Source of the DNA: Psychromonas sp. 14N.309.X.WAT.B.A12
GTDB taxonomy: Bacteria > Pseudomonadota > Gammaproteobacteria > Enterobacterales > Psychromonadaceae
Assembly: GCF_030397575.1 (NCBI RefSeq)
Contig: NZ_JAPNXS010000001.1
Span: 124,001-188,000 of the forward strand
DNA length: 64,000 nt
Reading direction: 5' to 3'
The position numbers were made by a program, and so were the translations under genes. The notes below the pieces were generated by a model. It saw only the letters and a program-made list of their open reading frames with translations. It did no database searches and was not told the origin of the DNA. Positions within the stretch are counted from its first letter, which is position 1; each line of letters starts with the position of its first letter. Below, piece after piece: positions 1-8,711 of the stretch.

Positions 1-284
1 TATTTCATTACATTTAATATTGATATTTACTCTATTAATCGTCATATTTGTATTTTGTCATTTATATGTGATTATTTAACATTCATTTTTTGTTTGTTTA
101 TTGTTAATAAATTGTATGTTTATGAGTCTTCTTTTTACTAACATCATATATATCAGTACTTTCAGCTACGTTCTCGCTATTTAATATTTTACTTTTTAAC
201 CACTAATGTTTAGTTTATTCGCCTGTAAGATCTGGTCAGTTTTTGGCTGGTTCAAGGATATTTATTTTCAGTGAGGAAAGTTAT

Positions 285-1781
285 ATGCAGGAGTTAGTGG
301 ATTTTTTAAATGGTCTGATATGGAGCCCGGCACTTATTTATTTGTGTTTGGCTGCGGGACTTTTTTATTCGCTTCAGACTAAGTTTGTACAAGTTCGTTT
401 ATTTAAAGAGATGTACACTTTGTTGTTATCGGGTAAGAACTCGAAACAAGGGATTTCATCATTTCAAGCGTTATCTGTTTCATTATCTGGTCGTGTAGGG
501 ACGGGTAATATTGCTGGTGTTGCAGCCGCAATTGGTTTTGGTGGTCCTGGTGCTGTATTTTGGATGTGGGTGGTTGCATTTTTAGGTGCGGCAACAGCTT
601 ACGTTGAATCAACATTGGCGCAAGTTTATAAAGAAGTGGATGGTGGCCAATATCGTGGTGGTCCCGCTTATTATTTAGAAAAAGTAACAGGCCAACGTTG
701 GTACGCTGTTCTTTTTGCTATCGCAACTATCGCTGCTTGTGGTCTTTTATTACCTGGTATTCAATCTAACAGTATTGGTAACGGTATTGAGTTAGCCTTT
801 GGCTCTGGTTCATTAATTGAAACAGGCATGGGTGTATTCAGCCAAGCTAAAATCATGACAGGTATGGTCATTGTGGTGATGTTAGGCTTCATCATCTTCG
901 GTGGCGTTAAACGTATTGCTAACTTTACACAAGTGGTTGTGCCATTTATGGCTTTTGCTTATGTCTTGATTGTGTTGGTTATCATTGGTTTACACATTAC
1001 TGAATTACCCTCTATCTTCATGATGATTGTAGGCGATGCATTTAGCCCAATGGCTGGTGTTGGTGCTGCAATCGGTTGGGGGGTTAAACGTGGTGTTTAC
1101 TCAAATGAAGCCGGCCAAGGTACAGGTCCTCATGCGGCGGCGGCTGCAGAAGTTGAACATCCTGCACAACAAGGCTTAGTACAAGCATTTTCTGTTTACA
1201 TTGATACATTATTAGTGTGTTCTGCTACTGCATTTGTTATTTTAATTACTGGTGCTTATAACGTACATGGTGTTGGAGAAACATTCTTAGTGCAAAATAT
1301 TGGTGCTGAAATTGCGGCAAATGGCCCTGCTTTTACGCAATTAGCGGTTGATAAAGTATTACCAGGGATCGGTAAACCATTCATTGCATTAGCGTTATTT
1401 TTCTTCTCTTTCACGACGATTTTAGCTTACTACTATATTGCTGAAACTAACGTGGCTTACTTACGTCGTACGCTTAAATTACCTGATTTTACTTTCCTAT
1501 TAAAAGTGGTGCTTATCGCAGCTGCTTTCTACGGTACAGTGAAAACAGCTAACCTAGCATGGGGTTTAGGTGATGTTGGCGTTGGTTTAATGGCTTGGTT
1601 AAACATTGTCGGTATTTTACTTATTTTCTTCATGGGTAAGCCTGCTATCAAAGCATTAAAAGATTACGAGCAACAGCGCAAGACAAATCCTGAGTCTTAC
1701 TCTTTTGACCCTGTTAAATTAGGTATCAAGAAAGCGGTATTCTGGGAGCAAAGGTTAGAAAAAGAGAAAGCTAAAAAATAA
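285..1781 (+). CDS. AGCS-family sodium:alanine/glycine symporter
   Basis: Inner-membrane carrier of the alanine or glycine:cation symporter family, about 498 residues, the family's usual length. The AGCS signature is visible: a GRVGTGNIAGVA-type stretch near residue 75, then GGPGAVFWMW, then the NEAGQGTGPHAAAAA segment near residue 275. About ten hydrophobic segments follow one another and the tail is short and lysine-rich. I chose the ATG at 285 because a good Shine-Dalgarno (gaggaaag) lies just before it; an in-frame TTG at 243 lacks one. Sodium-driven uptake of a small neutral amino acid is the family role; the exact substrate is not readable. A second, divergent paralogue lies at 30648-32195. 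A strong terminator follows at once, so the gene is probably monocistronic. Confidence 0.93.
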   Translation: MQELVDFLNGLIWSPALIYLCLAAGLFYSLQTKFVQVRLFKEMYTLLLSGKNSKQGISSFQALSVSLSGRVGTGNIAGVAAAIGFGGPGAVFWMWVVAFLGAATAYVESTLAQVYKEVDGGQYRGGPAYYLEKVTGQRWYAVLFAIATIAACGLLLPGIQSNSIGNGIELAFGSGSLIETGMGVFSQAKIMTGMVIVVMLGFIIFGGVKRIANFTQVVVPFMAFAYVLIVLVIIGLHITELPSIFMMIVGDAFSPMAGVGAAIGWGVKRGVYSNEAGQGTGPHAAAAAEVEHPAQQGLVQAFSVYIDTLLVCSATAFVILITGAYNVHGVGETFLVQNIGAEIAANGPAFTQLAVDKVLPGIGKPFIALALFFFSFTTILAYYYIAETNVAYLRRTLKLPDFTFLLKVVLIAAAFYGTVKTANLAWGLGDVGVGLMAWLNIVGILLIFFMGKPAIKALKDYEQQRKTNPESYSFDPVKLGIKKAVFWEQRLEKEKAKK

Positions 1782-1825
1782 ACATTCGTTAAATACTTTT
1801 CTGAGTTAACTTGTTATTTTTTATA

Positions 1826-1863
1826 AACGCCATTTAGTTTTATCACTAAATGGCGTTTTTTTA
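1826..1863 (+). terminator. Rho-independent terminator after the AGCS symporter
   Basis: A 12-bp perfect stem (aacgccatttag / ctaaatggcgtt) with an eight-base loop is followed by a run of T. It lies 45 bp after the symporter stop codon. Confidence 0.9.
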
Positions 1864-2110
1864 TCAGAAAAGGGAGGGGTAATTTTGCTAATTCCCTTAA
1901 TTGTGTGGGCTTATTTTTACGTAGAAAAATTACTAAATTAAAGCTCTCATTTGATATGATTAGTTGTTTTTCTTTATGGAAGTGGCAACACAGAATCGAA
2001 TTGCTTTAACCAGTAAGTTAGATCTGGTTGTTAATTGAATTGGTATTCATTAATGAATAATAGATACTGTGAACTTCAGGTTCATGGTTAATTTAAAAGT
2101 AGGAATAAAA
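1864..2110. other. intergenic, promoter region for the DUF1244 gene
   Basis: Together with the terminator this makes a 329-bp gap. It is AT-rich and should hold the promoter of the next gene. I see no convincing operator, RNA or hidden reading frame. Confidence 0.4.
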
Positions 2111-2407
2111 ATGGATAATACACAACAAGTAGAATTAGAAGCAGCAGCATTTCGTCGTTTACTAAAGCATTTAGACAGCCGTAAAGATGTGCAAAATATT
2201 GAGTTAATGAATACTGCTGATTTTTGTCGAAACTGCTTATCAAAATGGATGTTAGCAGAAGCGCAAGAGCGTAATATTGATATGACAGACGAGCAAGCCC
2301 GAGAGCATGTCTATGGTATGCCGTACAGCGAATGGAAAGCACATCATCAATTGCCAGCAACACCAGAGCAGATGGCGAAGTTTGAAGCGTTAAAAGCGAA
2401 GAAGTAG
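2111..2407 (+). CDS. DUF1244 family small protein
   Basis: A 98-residue soluble protein of the DUF1244 family, which is small, mostly helical and without an established function. Family hallmarks are present: the FCRNCLSKW block near residue 38, then a conserved DEQAREHVYGMPYSEWK-type block near residue 65 and a short basic tail. The ATG at 2111 is preceded by aggaat at a normal distance; an earlier in-frame ATG at 2069 would add 14 residues that do not look like family sequence. It stands alone, between the symporter terminator and a repeat copy. No role can be inferred from the neighbours. Confidence 0.88.
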   Translation: MDNTQQVELEAAAFRRLLKHLDSRKDVQNIELMNTADFCRNCLSKWMLAEAQERNIDMTDEQAREHVYGMPYSEWKAHHQLPATPEQMAKFEALKAKK

Positions 2408-2440
2408 TTGTAAGTTAGATGTTAGGGAGTGTTTGTTGTG

Positions 2441-2525
2441 GCTAATACGAGTATGCGATGACTCGCATACTGGCAGGCTAAAGCAAACGCCCCTGAAATT
2501 AGACTTATCTAATAGTTATCGCTAG
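2441..2525. repeat. single copy of the GC-rich dispersed repeat (family A)
   Basis: This stretch matches the units of the 240-bp tandem array at 5881-6670: an inverted repeat gtatgcga/tcgcatac (2451-2470), then ctggcaggctaaagc, then acgccccnnaa and an attagac/tctaat hairpin. It lies between the convergent DUF1244 and methyltransferase genes. The shared sequence shows a dispersed family, not just a local duplication. Confidence 0.8.
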
Positions 2526-2614
2526 TCATTGGTGTTTATTTTGGTAATTTACCAAACATGTTCTGATTTCTGCTCAAACGAAAGCCTTCAAGTTTATACA
2601 GTAACACTGACTTT

Positions 2615-3406
2615 TTATTCTCTATCTAATATCAGTTGCCACATAGCTTCATAGTTGATCATGTTCAGGTGTTTTTTGGTACTTTGATGCTTTAGTTTGT
2701 CTTGCGCGTTGTTATATGGGCCGGTGGCACATAATTCACAGTAGGCTTCACCTTGATATATTGCTTCACTTAATTGTGACTTGATGGTGTGTTCTGAGTT
2801 ATCACTCCATACGTAGGTAATGCCTTTGGTGTCTTTGACATGCTTATCTCGGTCGACATTTCGTACTTTGTAACCTGGGAAAGCATCAATATTAAAATCA
2901 TGCCAGCCTAAGTAATCAATGTCAGTATTTCTGTGCAGCGCATTTTCAATATTCCACTCTTTATAAGGCTTTACATCTTTAGAGGTGATGTAACACAAGC
3001 GTGATCCATTTGGATCTAAAAAGTGCTCAAAGGAGTTTATTAAAAAGTGACGTAATAGTTGGCGGTTTAACGTATTGATATGCACTTCTTTGCATTTCTC
3101 TTGAAACTCTTGATGCGATTTAAAGGCTGGTATTAAGGGAAACTGAAAAATCACTAAATCAAAGCTATGCTTTGCCAATTTCGACCAAGCATTAGGATTG
3201 GTTACGTCGAATTCGCATAATACAGGGCATTGCTGATCTAATAATGTTTGGTAATCATTGTGTGCATACTTACCTAATAATACGTCACTTGTATCAAGTA
3301 CGGTCGCGGTTAAACTTGCTGGCTGGTAGTGAGTTAGTAAAGAAGCAGAAAAAGACAGATCACCGTCTCCAACTGTTAAAATTCGCCATGTTTTATCGAT
3401 GATCAT
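2615..3406 (-). CDS. BMT5-like (DUF2431) Rossmann-fold methyltransferase with C-terminal zinc finger
   Basis: A predicted 263-residue cytosolic protein. Its N-terminal half carries the DUF2431/BMT5-like signature: an ILTVGDGDLSFS motif near residue 10, an ATVLDTSD strand-2 motif and a DLVIFQFPLI motif near residue 105. In yeast this family methylates uridine 2634 of 25S rRNA; the bacterial target is unknown. The C-terminus adds a CELC pair followed by two spaced histidines (YCELC...KHQSTKKHLN), resembling a C2H2 or U1-type zinc finger. The ATG at 3406 has a good caggaac ribosome site; a GTG at 3469 would add 21 residues. An AT-rich repeat copy begins only about 15 bp upstream, so the promoter may lie inside it. 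Confidence 0.8.
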   Translation of the reverse strand: MIIDKTWRILTVGDGDLSFSASLLTHYQPASLTATVLDTSDVLLGKYAHNDYQTLLDQQCPVLCEFDVTNPNAWSKLAKHSFDLVIFQFPLIPAFKSHQEFQEKCKEVHINTLNRQLLRHFLINSFEHFLDPNGSRLCYITSKDVKPYKEWNIENALHRNTDIDYLGWHDFNIDAFPGYKVRNVDRDKHVKDTKGITYVWSDNSEHTIKSQLSEAIYQGEAYCELCATGPYNNAQDKLKHQSTKKHLNMINYEAMWQLILDRE

Positions 3407-3419
3407 TATCTGTTCCTGT

Positions 3420-3590
3420 ATTATATCAATGTTACTAATTAACTGGTCTATTTTACTGGTTAAAACCACTTATTTGCTCGTTGTAATTTTCGCAAATAGA
3501 ATAACTATTTAACTAAAGTTACACCTTGAACTAAGCCAATTTTCCTACGCAAAATTTAGATCTCTTATTTAATATGATTGATATTAAAAT
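3420..3590. repeat. AT-rich MITE-like repeat, copy 1 (family B)
   Basis: About 170 bp sharing ordered blocks with 13463-13613 and 30282-30512: attaactg-tct-tttt-c--gttaaa, then ttgtaattttcgcaaata-a, then aaaattta-at--att-aatat. Its ends are imperfect inverted repeats (ttatatcaat / attgatattaa). No reading frame is conserved within it, which suggests a non-autonomous mobile element. Confidence 0.65.
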
Positions 3591-3647
3591 CGCGCGCAGT
3601 ATAGCAAATAGGTGGCGCAATGTTGTGATATTTTTTCGAGATGAAGA

Positions 3648-3669
3648 GAGCCTAAATCCTGTTAGGCTC
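3648..3669 (-). terminator. probable terminator of the TPR-protein gene
   Basis: The stem gagccta/taggctc has an eight-base loop. It lies 17 bp after the stop codon of the minus-strand TPR gene. There is no clean T run directly after the stem on that strand, so it may be a weak terminator. Confidence 0.45.
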
Positions 3670-3685
3670 AATGGGAAAGGGCAGG

Positions 3686-4630
3686 TTAATTATCTGATGA
3701 TGTTAACAAAGCATCAAAGGCTTCATTACCTTGTAAGTTTTCAAAATCATCTTCATCTGCTGCTAATTCTCTTAAGGCAGAACGGCCTTCAATGGCTTTC
3801 TCTAAATCGCTGATTGCTTGATCTTCTACACCTAAACAAGCGTAAGCACAGGCGCGTTGGTAGAAGGCATCTTGATTGGTATCGTCCATATCTAATACAC
3901 GGTTACAAATACTTAACGCCCAATGGAACTCTTTTAATTCCATTGCTGCATCGGCCTTAGAGGTTAAGGCTTCTAAGTCACCAGGACGGATTTTTAAGAT
4001 AGCATCGTACGCAGCCATTTTTTGCTCTGGCGTTTGTCCTTTTTGCGCACGTAACCAGAGATTGTGGATCTCGTTAATCTTTTCTATTTCGATATGGTTA
4101 TCGGCAATACGCAAGGTTTTTCTTCGCAAGTCTTTTTCTAGGGTTTTAAACTTTTCTTCATAGGATTGTGCAATCATTTTAATTTCGGCATTGGCTTTTT
4201 TGGTGGTGTTTACACGAATTTCATGTAATGACTTCCAGCCAAACAGAGCAACTAATGAAGCAACACCAGCAATCACATAAAAGAAGAAGTTAACGGTTTG
4301 CTCTGCGTAGCTTAATGATTTATCAGCAACATCTAATTCACGATCGGTAATTTGTATAGTAAGGCTTCGCTCTAAATCTTGTAGATCATGACGTAGTACT
4401 TTTAATTCATCTAGTACATAACGCTCGACAAGGGCTTTTTCTGCAAAGATAGGGGTATCCGCTTGCGCTTGTTTTTTTGCCAATGCAGCTTGCACGGCAG
4501 CTTCTATTTTTTGCACATGTTTAACGGCAGATACAGTTTCTTCTGTATTAGGCGGTGTTGTTTCTTCCACTGCCCATGACAGAGAAGAAATGATACTGAA
4601 AAATGCAAATAGTATAACTTTAATTGGCAT
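3686..4630 (-). CDS. membrane-anchored coiled-coil/TPR protein
   Basis: A 314-residue protein that I cannot assign to a named family. Residues 1-20 form a signal peptide (hydrophobic, ending SLSWA). Residues 35-110 are charged and helical. A single membrane span lies at about 112-132 (FFFYVIAGVASLVALFGW), followed by a coiled coil at about 140-185. The last 110 residues hold two or three TPR-like helical pairs ending in a block like the TPR end-of-group module (DLEKAIEGRSALRELAADE). Such proteins usually serve as scaffolds in envelope complexes; its partner is unknown. The start is supported by aaagga about nine bases upstream. Confidence 0.75.
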   Translation of the reverse strand: MPIKVILFAFFSIISSLSWAVEETTPPNTEETVSAVKHVQKIEAAVQAALAKKQAQADTPIFAEKALVERYVLDELKVLRHDLQDLERSLTIQITDRELDVADKSLSYAEQTVNFFFYVIAGVASLVALFGWKSLHEIRVNTTKKANAEIKMIAQSYEEKFKTLEKDLRRKTLRIADNHIEIEKINEIHNLWLRAQKGQTPEQKMAAYDAILKIRPGDLEALTSKADAAMELKEFHWALSICNRVLDMDDTNQDAFYQRACAYACLGVEDQAISDLEKAIEGRSALRELAADEDDFENLQGNEAFDALLTSSDN

Positions 4631-4776
4631 AAACCGATGTCCTTTGACGCGCTAAAATGAACGTGAAAGTATGAACGAAGCGCACAGTATTACAACAGTA
4701 AAGACAATCTTTTTCCTTGATATTGGAATTAATTACAGGTTGAATAGTGAGCTTATTTAATCTGTGAGAAATAATT

Positions 4777-5733
4777 ATGCAAGAGCCTGAAAGTCATCAA
4801 GAAAAGTGGTTATCTGGTTTCATGAAAGAAACCTTTAAGGAACAAAAAAGAACACGTCGTTGGGGGGTGTTTTTTAAATTATTAACTTTTACCTATTTAT
4901 TCGTTGGCCTATTTTTGTTTATGAATACTGGGTTATTAGATAAAGATACGTCTTCACAAGAAAAGCACACTGCAATGGTTGTGGTTAATGGTGTGATTGC
5001 TGCCGATGAAGAGGCAAATGCAAATAGTATTGTCAGTTCATTAAGAGCTGCATTTAAAAATGAATATTCAAAAGCAGTAATGATGGTCATTAATAGCCCA
5101 GGTGGTAGTCCTGTACAAGCAGGCTATGTTAATGATGAAATCAAACGTTTACGCGGTTTGTATCCTGAGAAAAAATTATATGCAGTGATTGCTGAGTTAG
5201 GTGCGTCGGGTGGATATTATATGGCAGTTGCCGCTGATGAAATTTATGCCGACAAAGCCAGTTTAGTGGGGTCAATTGGTGTTACCGCTTCTGGATTTGG
5301 TTTTGTAGATTTAATGGAGAAAGTTGGTGTTGAACGTCGTCATTATACCTCTGGAGAACATAAAGCATTCTTAGACCCTTTTTCCCCTGCTAAAAAGGAT
5401 GAAGGGGAGTTTTGGCAAAGTGTGTTAGACAGCACTCATCAGCAGTTTATTAAAGTAGTTGAAGAAGGACGTGGTGATCGTTTACTTAAAGATAACGAAG
5501 ACCTTTACTCTGGGTTGATCTGGAATGGTGAACAAGCTTTAGCAATGGGATTAATTGATGGTTTAGGTAGCCCTGGTTATGTGGCGAGAGAAGTCATTCA
5601 AGCGGAAGATATTGTAGATTATTCAATTAAACCATCACCATTAGAAAGCTTTACTGAGCAATTAGGTCTATCAATTGGTGAAGGTGTTGCCACATTATTG
5701 AATAGCTCAAACGCATCAATGGAGTTGAGATAA
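4777..5733 (+). CDS. S49-family signal peptide peptidase (SppA-type) membrane protease
   Basis: A 318-residue serine protease with one N-terminal membrane anchor (residues about 30-50) and a catalytic domain outside the cytoplasm. The Ser-Lys dyad is visible: Ser144 in the GASGGYYMA motif and Lys196 in TSGEHKAFLDPF. The INSPGGSP strand near residue 105 and GSIGV near 166 complete the S49 fold. It has a single domain, like the short SppA/SohB forms, not the roughly 600-residue tandem form of E. coli SppA. The expected role is degradation of cleaved signal peptides and membrane fragments. A strong terminator follows, and the TPR protein gene upstream diverges from it. Confidence 0.9.
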   Translation: MQEPESHQEKWLSGFMKETFKEQKRTRRWGVFFKLLTFTYLFVGLFLFMNTGLLDKDTSSQEKHTAMVVVNGVIAADEEANANSIVSSLRAAFKNEYSKAVMMVINSPGGSPVQAGYVNDEIKRLRGLYPEKKLYAVIAELGASGGYYMAVAADEIYADKASLVGSIGVTASGFGFVDLMEKVGVERRHYTSGEHKAFLDPFSPAKKDEGEFWQSVLDSTHQQFIKVVEEGRGDRLLKDNEDLYSGLIWNGEQALAMGLIDGLGSPGYVAREVIQAEDIVDYSIKPSPLESFTEQLGLSIGEGVATLLNSSNASMELR

Positions 5734-5770
5734 CGCTTTCTGTTTATAGCTACTAACTCATTGCATTTAT

Positions 5771-5797
5771 AACGCCTCTGATATCAGAGGCGTTTTT
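5771..5797 (+). terminator. Rho-independent terminator after the S49 protease
   Basis: A near-perfect palindrome, aacgcctctga/tcagaggcgtt, is followed by five T. It lies 37 bp after the stop codon. Confidence 0.88.
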
Positions 5798-5880
5798 GTT
5801 TGTGGGTTAAGGGGGGCATCATTATAAAACAACCGTGGTTTGATCAGTATTGAACATCTTGAATTAGGTTTATGCTTATT

Positions 5881-6640
5881 CAAGGGGATAGTTGTATGCG
5901 ATAACTCGCATACTGGCAGGCTAAAGCTAGCGCCCCGAATATCAGACTTTGTCTCATCACTATCGCTACTAATTTATCTTTACTCTCAATGATCATAGCT
6001 CGTTTAGTTAACAGAAACGCAATTAAGCGACACCTCTTTTGACTTTGAGGCGCATGCTTTAGCTTGCAGTTTTTTGGGTTTACTACTTAATCTTGTAAAT
6101 AGATTTTTGCTTCGCTCATTATGGCTAATACTGTTATGCGATGGCTCGCATACTGGCAGGCTAAAGCCAGCGCCCCGAATATTAGACTTCGTCTAATCGC
6201 TATCGCTACTAATTTGTCTTTACTCTCAAGGTTCATAGCTCGTTTAGTTAACAGAAACGCAATTAAGCGACACCTCTTTTGACTTTGAGGCGCATGCTTT
6301 AGCTTGCAGTTTTTTGGGTTTACTACTTAATCTTGTAAATAGATTTTTGCTTCGCTCATTATGGCTAATACTGTTATGCGATGGCTCGCATACTGGCAGG
6401 CTAAAGCCAGCGCCCCGAATATTAGACTTTGTCTCATCACTATCGCTACTAATTTGTATTTACTCTCACTTACATAGCTAATTTATGTAACCCCTTTAAC
6501 TAAAGCCCAATTAAACGACACATCTTTTAAGGGGCGCATGCTTTAGCCTGCAGTGTTTTTTCTTTTTGTGTTGGGGTTGAGTATTTTGAATTAGATTTTC
6601 GCTCATTCAAGAAAATAGTCATATGCGATGGCCGCATACT
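5881..6640. repeat. tandem array of 240-bp GC-rich units (family A)
   Basis: Three units with a 240-bp period start near 5881, 6121 and 6361, with a shorter partial unit from about 6601. Positions 6001-6180 and 6241-6420 look identical base for base. Each unit opens with tatgcga-N4-tcgcata, then ctggcaggctaaagc and cgcccc, and a small hairpin attagac/gtctaat. It later carries ggcgcatgctttagc-tgcag, which is the approximate reverse complement of the opening block. Units are therefore flanked by imperfect inverted ends of about 22 bp. A related copy lies at 2441-2525. There is no reading frame and no short spacer pattern. The array fills most of the 960-bp gap between the protease and pepD. Confidence 0.85.
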
Positions 6641-6670
6641 CGCTTCAGCCTGCTTTTTCAGGCTGAAGCG
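6641..6670 (-). terminator. strong hairpin downstream of pepD
   Basis: Perfect 11-bp arms (cgcttcagcct/aggctgaagcg) enclose an eight-base loop, 26 bp after the pepD stop codon. No T run follows on the minus strand, so it may act as a transcript-stabilising hairpin or be part of the adjacent repeat, not a classical terminator. Confidence 0.45.
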
Positions 6671-6695
6671 CTATCCTATTTTTATTACCTAACCA

Positions 6696-8153
6696 TTAAT
6701 CTATTGCTTTTAATGTGGCTTTTAATAATGACCAGTATTTATCCACTGAGGCTATCTCTACTTTTTCATCTGGGCTGTGTGGAAACTTGATGGTAGGGCC
6801 GAAAGAGATCATGTCCCAGTGTGGGTATTTCTCACAGAATAATCCGCATTCTAGCCCTGCGTGAATAACCATGGCTTTTGGTTTTTTACCAAACAGGTCC
6901 TCATATTGGGTTTCCATGGTTTTATAGATAGCCGAATCTTTATTTGGCGTCCAACCTGGATAGTTACCTTCTTTAGCTACGCGTCCTTCGTATTGTTCAA
7001 AGTGAGTTGTAATTTGCTTAGCGTATTTGTGTTTGTCTTCTTCTATTTGAGAGCGAATTAGTATTTGTATCGCAAATTGATTCATTAAACCACTTTGTTG
7101 GGTCACCACAGCAAGGTTACTGGAGGTTTCCACCACATTAGGAAAACTATCATCCATCGAGTAAATTCCATTTGGACAAGTTGCGAGAGCATTGATTAAG
7201 TTTTCGTGACATTGATGAGTTAATACTGAGCTTGGTAAATCACAAGGTTGAAGTGTGATCGTAAAGTTACTTTCACTCTCTCTATACTTGTCACGTAAGC
7301 TGACCTGCAAAGTATTGATCACTGTTTCTAAACTATTTTGATATTGTGCATCGCATACAATAATTGCCTGTGCTTCACGTGGAATTGCATTACGTAAACT
7401 GCCGCCAGACAGTGATGAAACAAGAAATGGTGCCGCATCGAGGTTAGTTAATACATTTGCCAATTCTTTTATCGCGTTAGCACGACCTAGGTTAATATCT
7501 ACACCTGAGTGTCCACCTTTTAAACCAGAGATACTGATTTGATAAGCGCTATCAGTAATATCTGTTTCCATTTTTTCAAAGGGTAATAAGACATTCACGT
7601 TAACACCACCTGCACAGCCAACATAAAGTTCGCCTTCTTGTTCTGAATCAGTGTTAATGAATAGCTTTCCCTGTAACTGTCCTGCTTCCAAGCCAAAAGC
7701 ACCGGTCATTCCGGTTTCTTCGTCGGTAGTGATTAATACTTCTAATGGGCCATGTTCAATGGTTGAATCTGCTAAAACAGCTAAACATGACGCCATACCA
7801 ATGCCGTTATCAGCTCCTAGCGTTGTATTGTCTGCTCGAAGCCATTCGCCATCTATAATAGGAATAATTGGGTCGGTTAAAAAGTTATGTTCTTTATCGT
7901 TGTTTTTTTGCGGGACCATATCTAGATGGCATTGCAATATAACCGGTGTTTTATCTTCATATCCTACGAAAGCAGGTTTTGTTAGTATTAAATTACCTAT
8001 TTTGTCCTTAACACAAGCAATATTATTTTCTTGTGCCCAATTAATAATCCAGTTTCGTATTTGTTCTTCATGTTTAGAAGGGCGAGGAATGGCACAGATA
8101 TTTTCGAAGAATGACCAGACTGGAGCTGCTGAATGTGATTGTAATTGTTGCAT
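6696..8153 (-). CDS. pepD: aminoacyl-histidine dipeptidase (peptidase D)
   Basis: A cytosolic M20-family di-zinc dipeptidase of 485 residues, the usual size, which hydrolyses Xaa-His dipeptides such as carnosine. Metal-site motifs are readable in order: VILQCHLDMVPQ, ADNTTLGADNGIG, TTDEETGMTGAFGL with its Glu pair, NTDSE, and a late IHAGLECG histidine. The lid/dimerisation domain carries KGGHSGVDINLGRANA. I placed the start at 8153 because the protein then begins like PepD; the in-frame codons upstream give unrelated sequence. The ribosome site is weak (aaagg). It is divergent from carA across about 560 bp. Confidence 0.93.
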   Translation of the reverse strand: MQQLQSHSAAPVWSFFENICAIPRPSKHEEQIRNWIINWAQENNIACVKDKIGNLILTKPAFVGYEDKTPVILQCHLDMVPQKNNDKEHNFLTDPIIPIIDGEWLRADNTTLGADNGIGMASCLAVLADSTIEHGPLEVLITTDEETGMTGAFGLEAGQLQGKLFINTDSEQEGELYVGCAGGVNVNVLLPFEKMETDITDSAYQISISGLKGGHSGVDINLGRANAIKELANVLTNLDAAPFLVSSLSGGSLRNAIPREAQAIIVCDAQYQNSLETVINTLQVSLRDKYRESESNFTITLQPCDLPSSVLTHQCHENLINALATCPNGIYSMDDSFPNVVETSSNLAVVTQQSGLMNQFAIQILIRSQIEEDKHKYAKQITTHFEQYEGRVAKEGNYPGWTPNKDSAIYKTMETQYEDLFGKKPKAMVIHAGLECGLFCEKYPHWDMISFGPTIKFPHSPDEKVEIASVDKYWSLLKATLKAID

Positions 8154-8711
8154 AAACAGGCCTTTTGCCGAATAAAATGAAAATAACCTCAGTTTTGCTT
8201 GGTTTAATATGCAAGCTAGGACATTTTTCACAAATGCAATTTGTGTAAAAAACAGACCGAAGTTGTTGTATAAAAAGAAACCTTAAAAGCACTTAAATAA
8301 TGTTGACCATGGTTAACTTGATTTGCGTTAGCTAATCAACTTCGGAATTATAATGAAAACCAATTTATTTAATTTAAAATCAATGTGTTATTTTATTTTC
8401 GTGTCATTTAAGTGTGCTGCTTTATAAAGGTTACGCTACTCGGTTTAATCAATAATTCCAATCATTTTAATGGCCAAACTCTAGAAATTTGATCTCGATA
8501 ACTTTTGTGACCACCGTCATATCTTCTTAAGTAAAAATTAATAAGATATATTTTTAATAAAATGTAAAATTTGATTGGTCAATTGGACTGAAGATCTATA
8601 AAATGCACGGAATTTGCCAAATTTTACTATTTTCTGGTGAAAAAATGCTCTGCATGGCCTCACTCAGATTATATAAATTTTTATTTATTTGTTTTATTTA
8701 TGGAGGTTAAC
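8154..8711. other. divergent pepD / carA promoter region
   Basis: About 560 AT-rich bases. A plausible -10 hexamer for carA lies at 8597-8604 (tataaaat), without a well-spaced -35. I looked for ARG boxes of the type known upstream of enterobacterial carA and found no convincing pair. A CRP-like half match (tgtgaccaccgtcata) lies near 8506. A short leader reading frame sits at 8645-8710. Confidence 0.35.
8645..8710 (+). CDS. possible 21-codon leader peptide of carA
   Basis: An ATG preceded at four bases by ggtga opens a 21-codon frame rich in Phe, Leu and Ile. It ends with TAA at 8708-8710, one base before the carA TTG start. Its last Gly codons form the GGAGG ribosome site of carA, so translating it would affect carA initiation. 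It may be chance; there is no conservation evidence here. Confidence 0.22.
   Translation: MLCMASLRLYKFLFICFIYGG

Noticed and set aside
3574-3813. 79-codon plus-strand frame
   Set aside because: It runs antisense into the TPR gene and through a terminator hairpin; no ribosome site and no recognisable protein features.
5881-6640. Possible CRISPR array
   Set aside because: The repeat unit is 240 bp and near-identical throughout, with no short repeat and unique-spacer pattern and no cas genes.
8506-8521. CRP-like site upstream of carA/pepD
   Set aside because: Only the left half matches well (tgtga); the right half is tcata. Such near matches are expected by chance in AT-rich DNA.
8400-8700. 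ARG boxes or pyrimidine-controlled start upstream of carA
   Set aside because: I looked for paired TGAATNNNNATTCA-like sequences and found none at convincing spacing.
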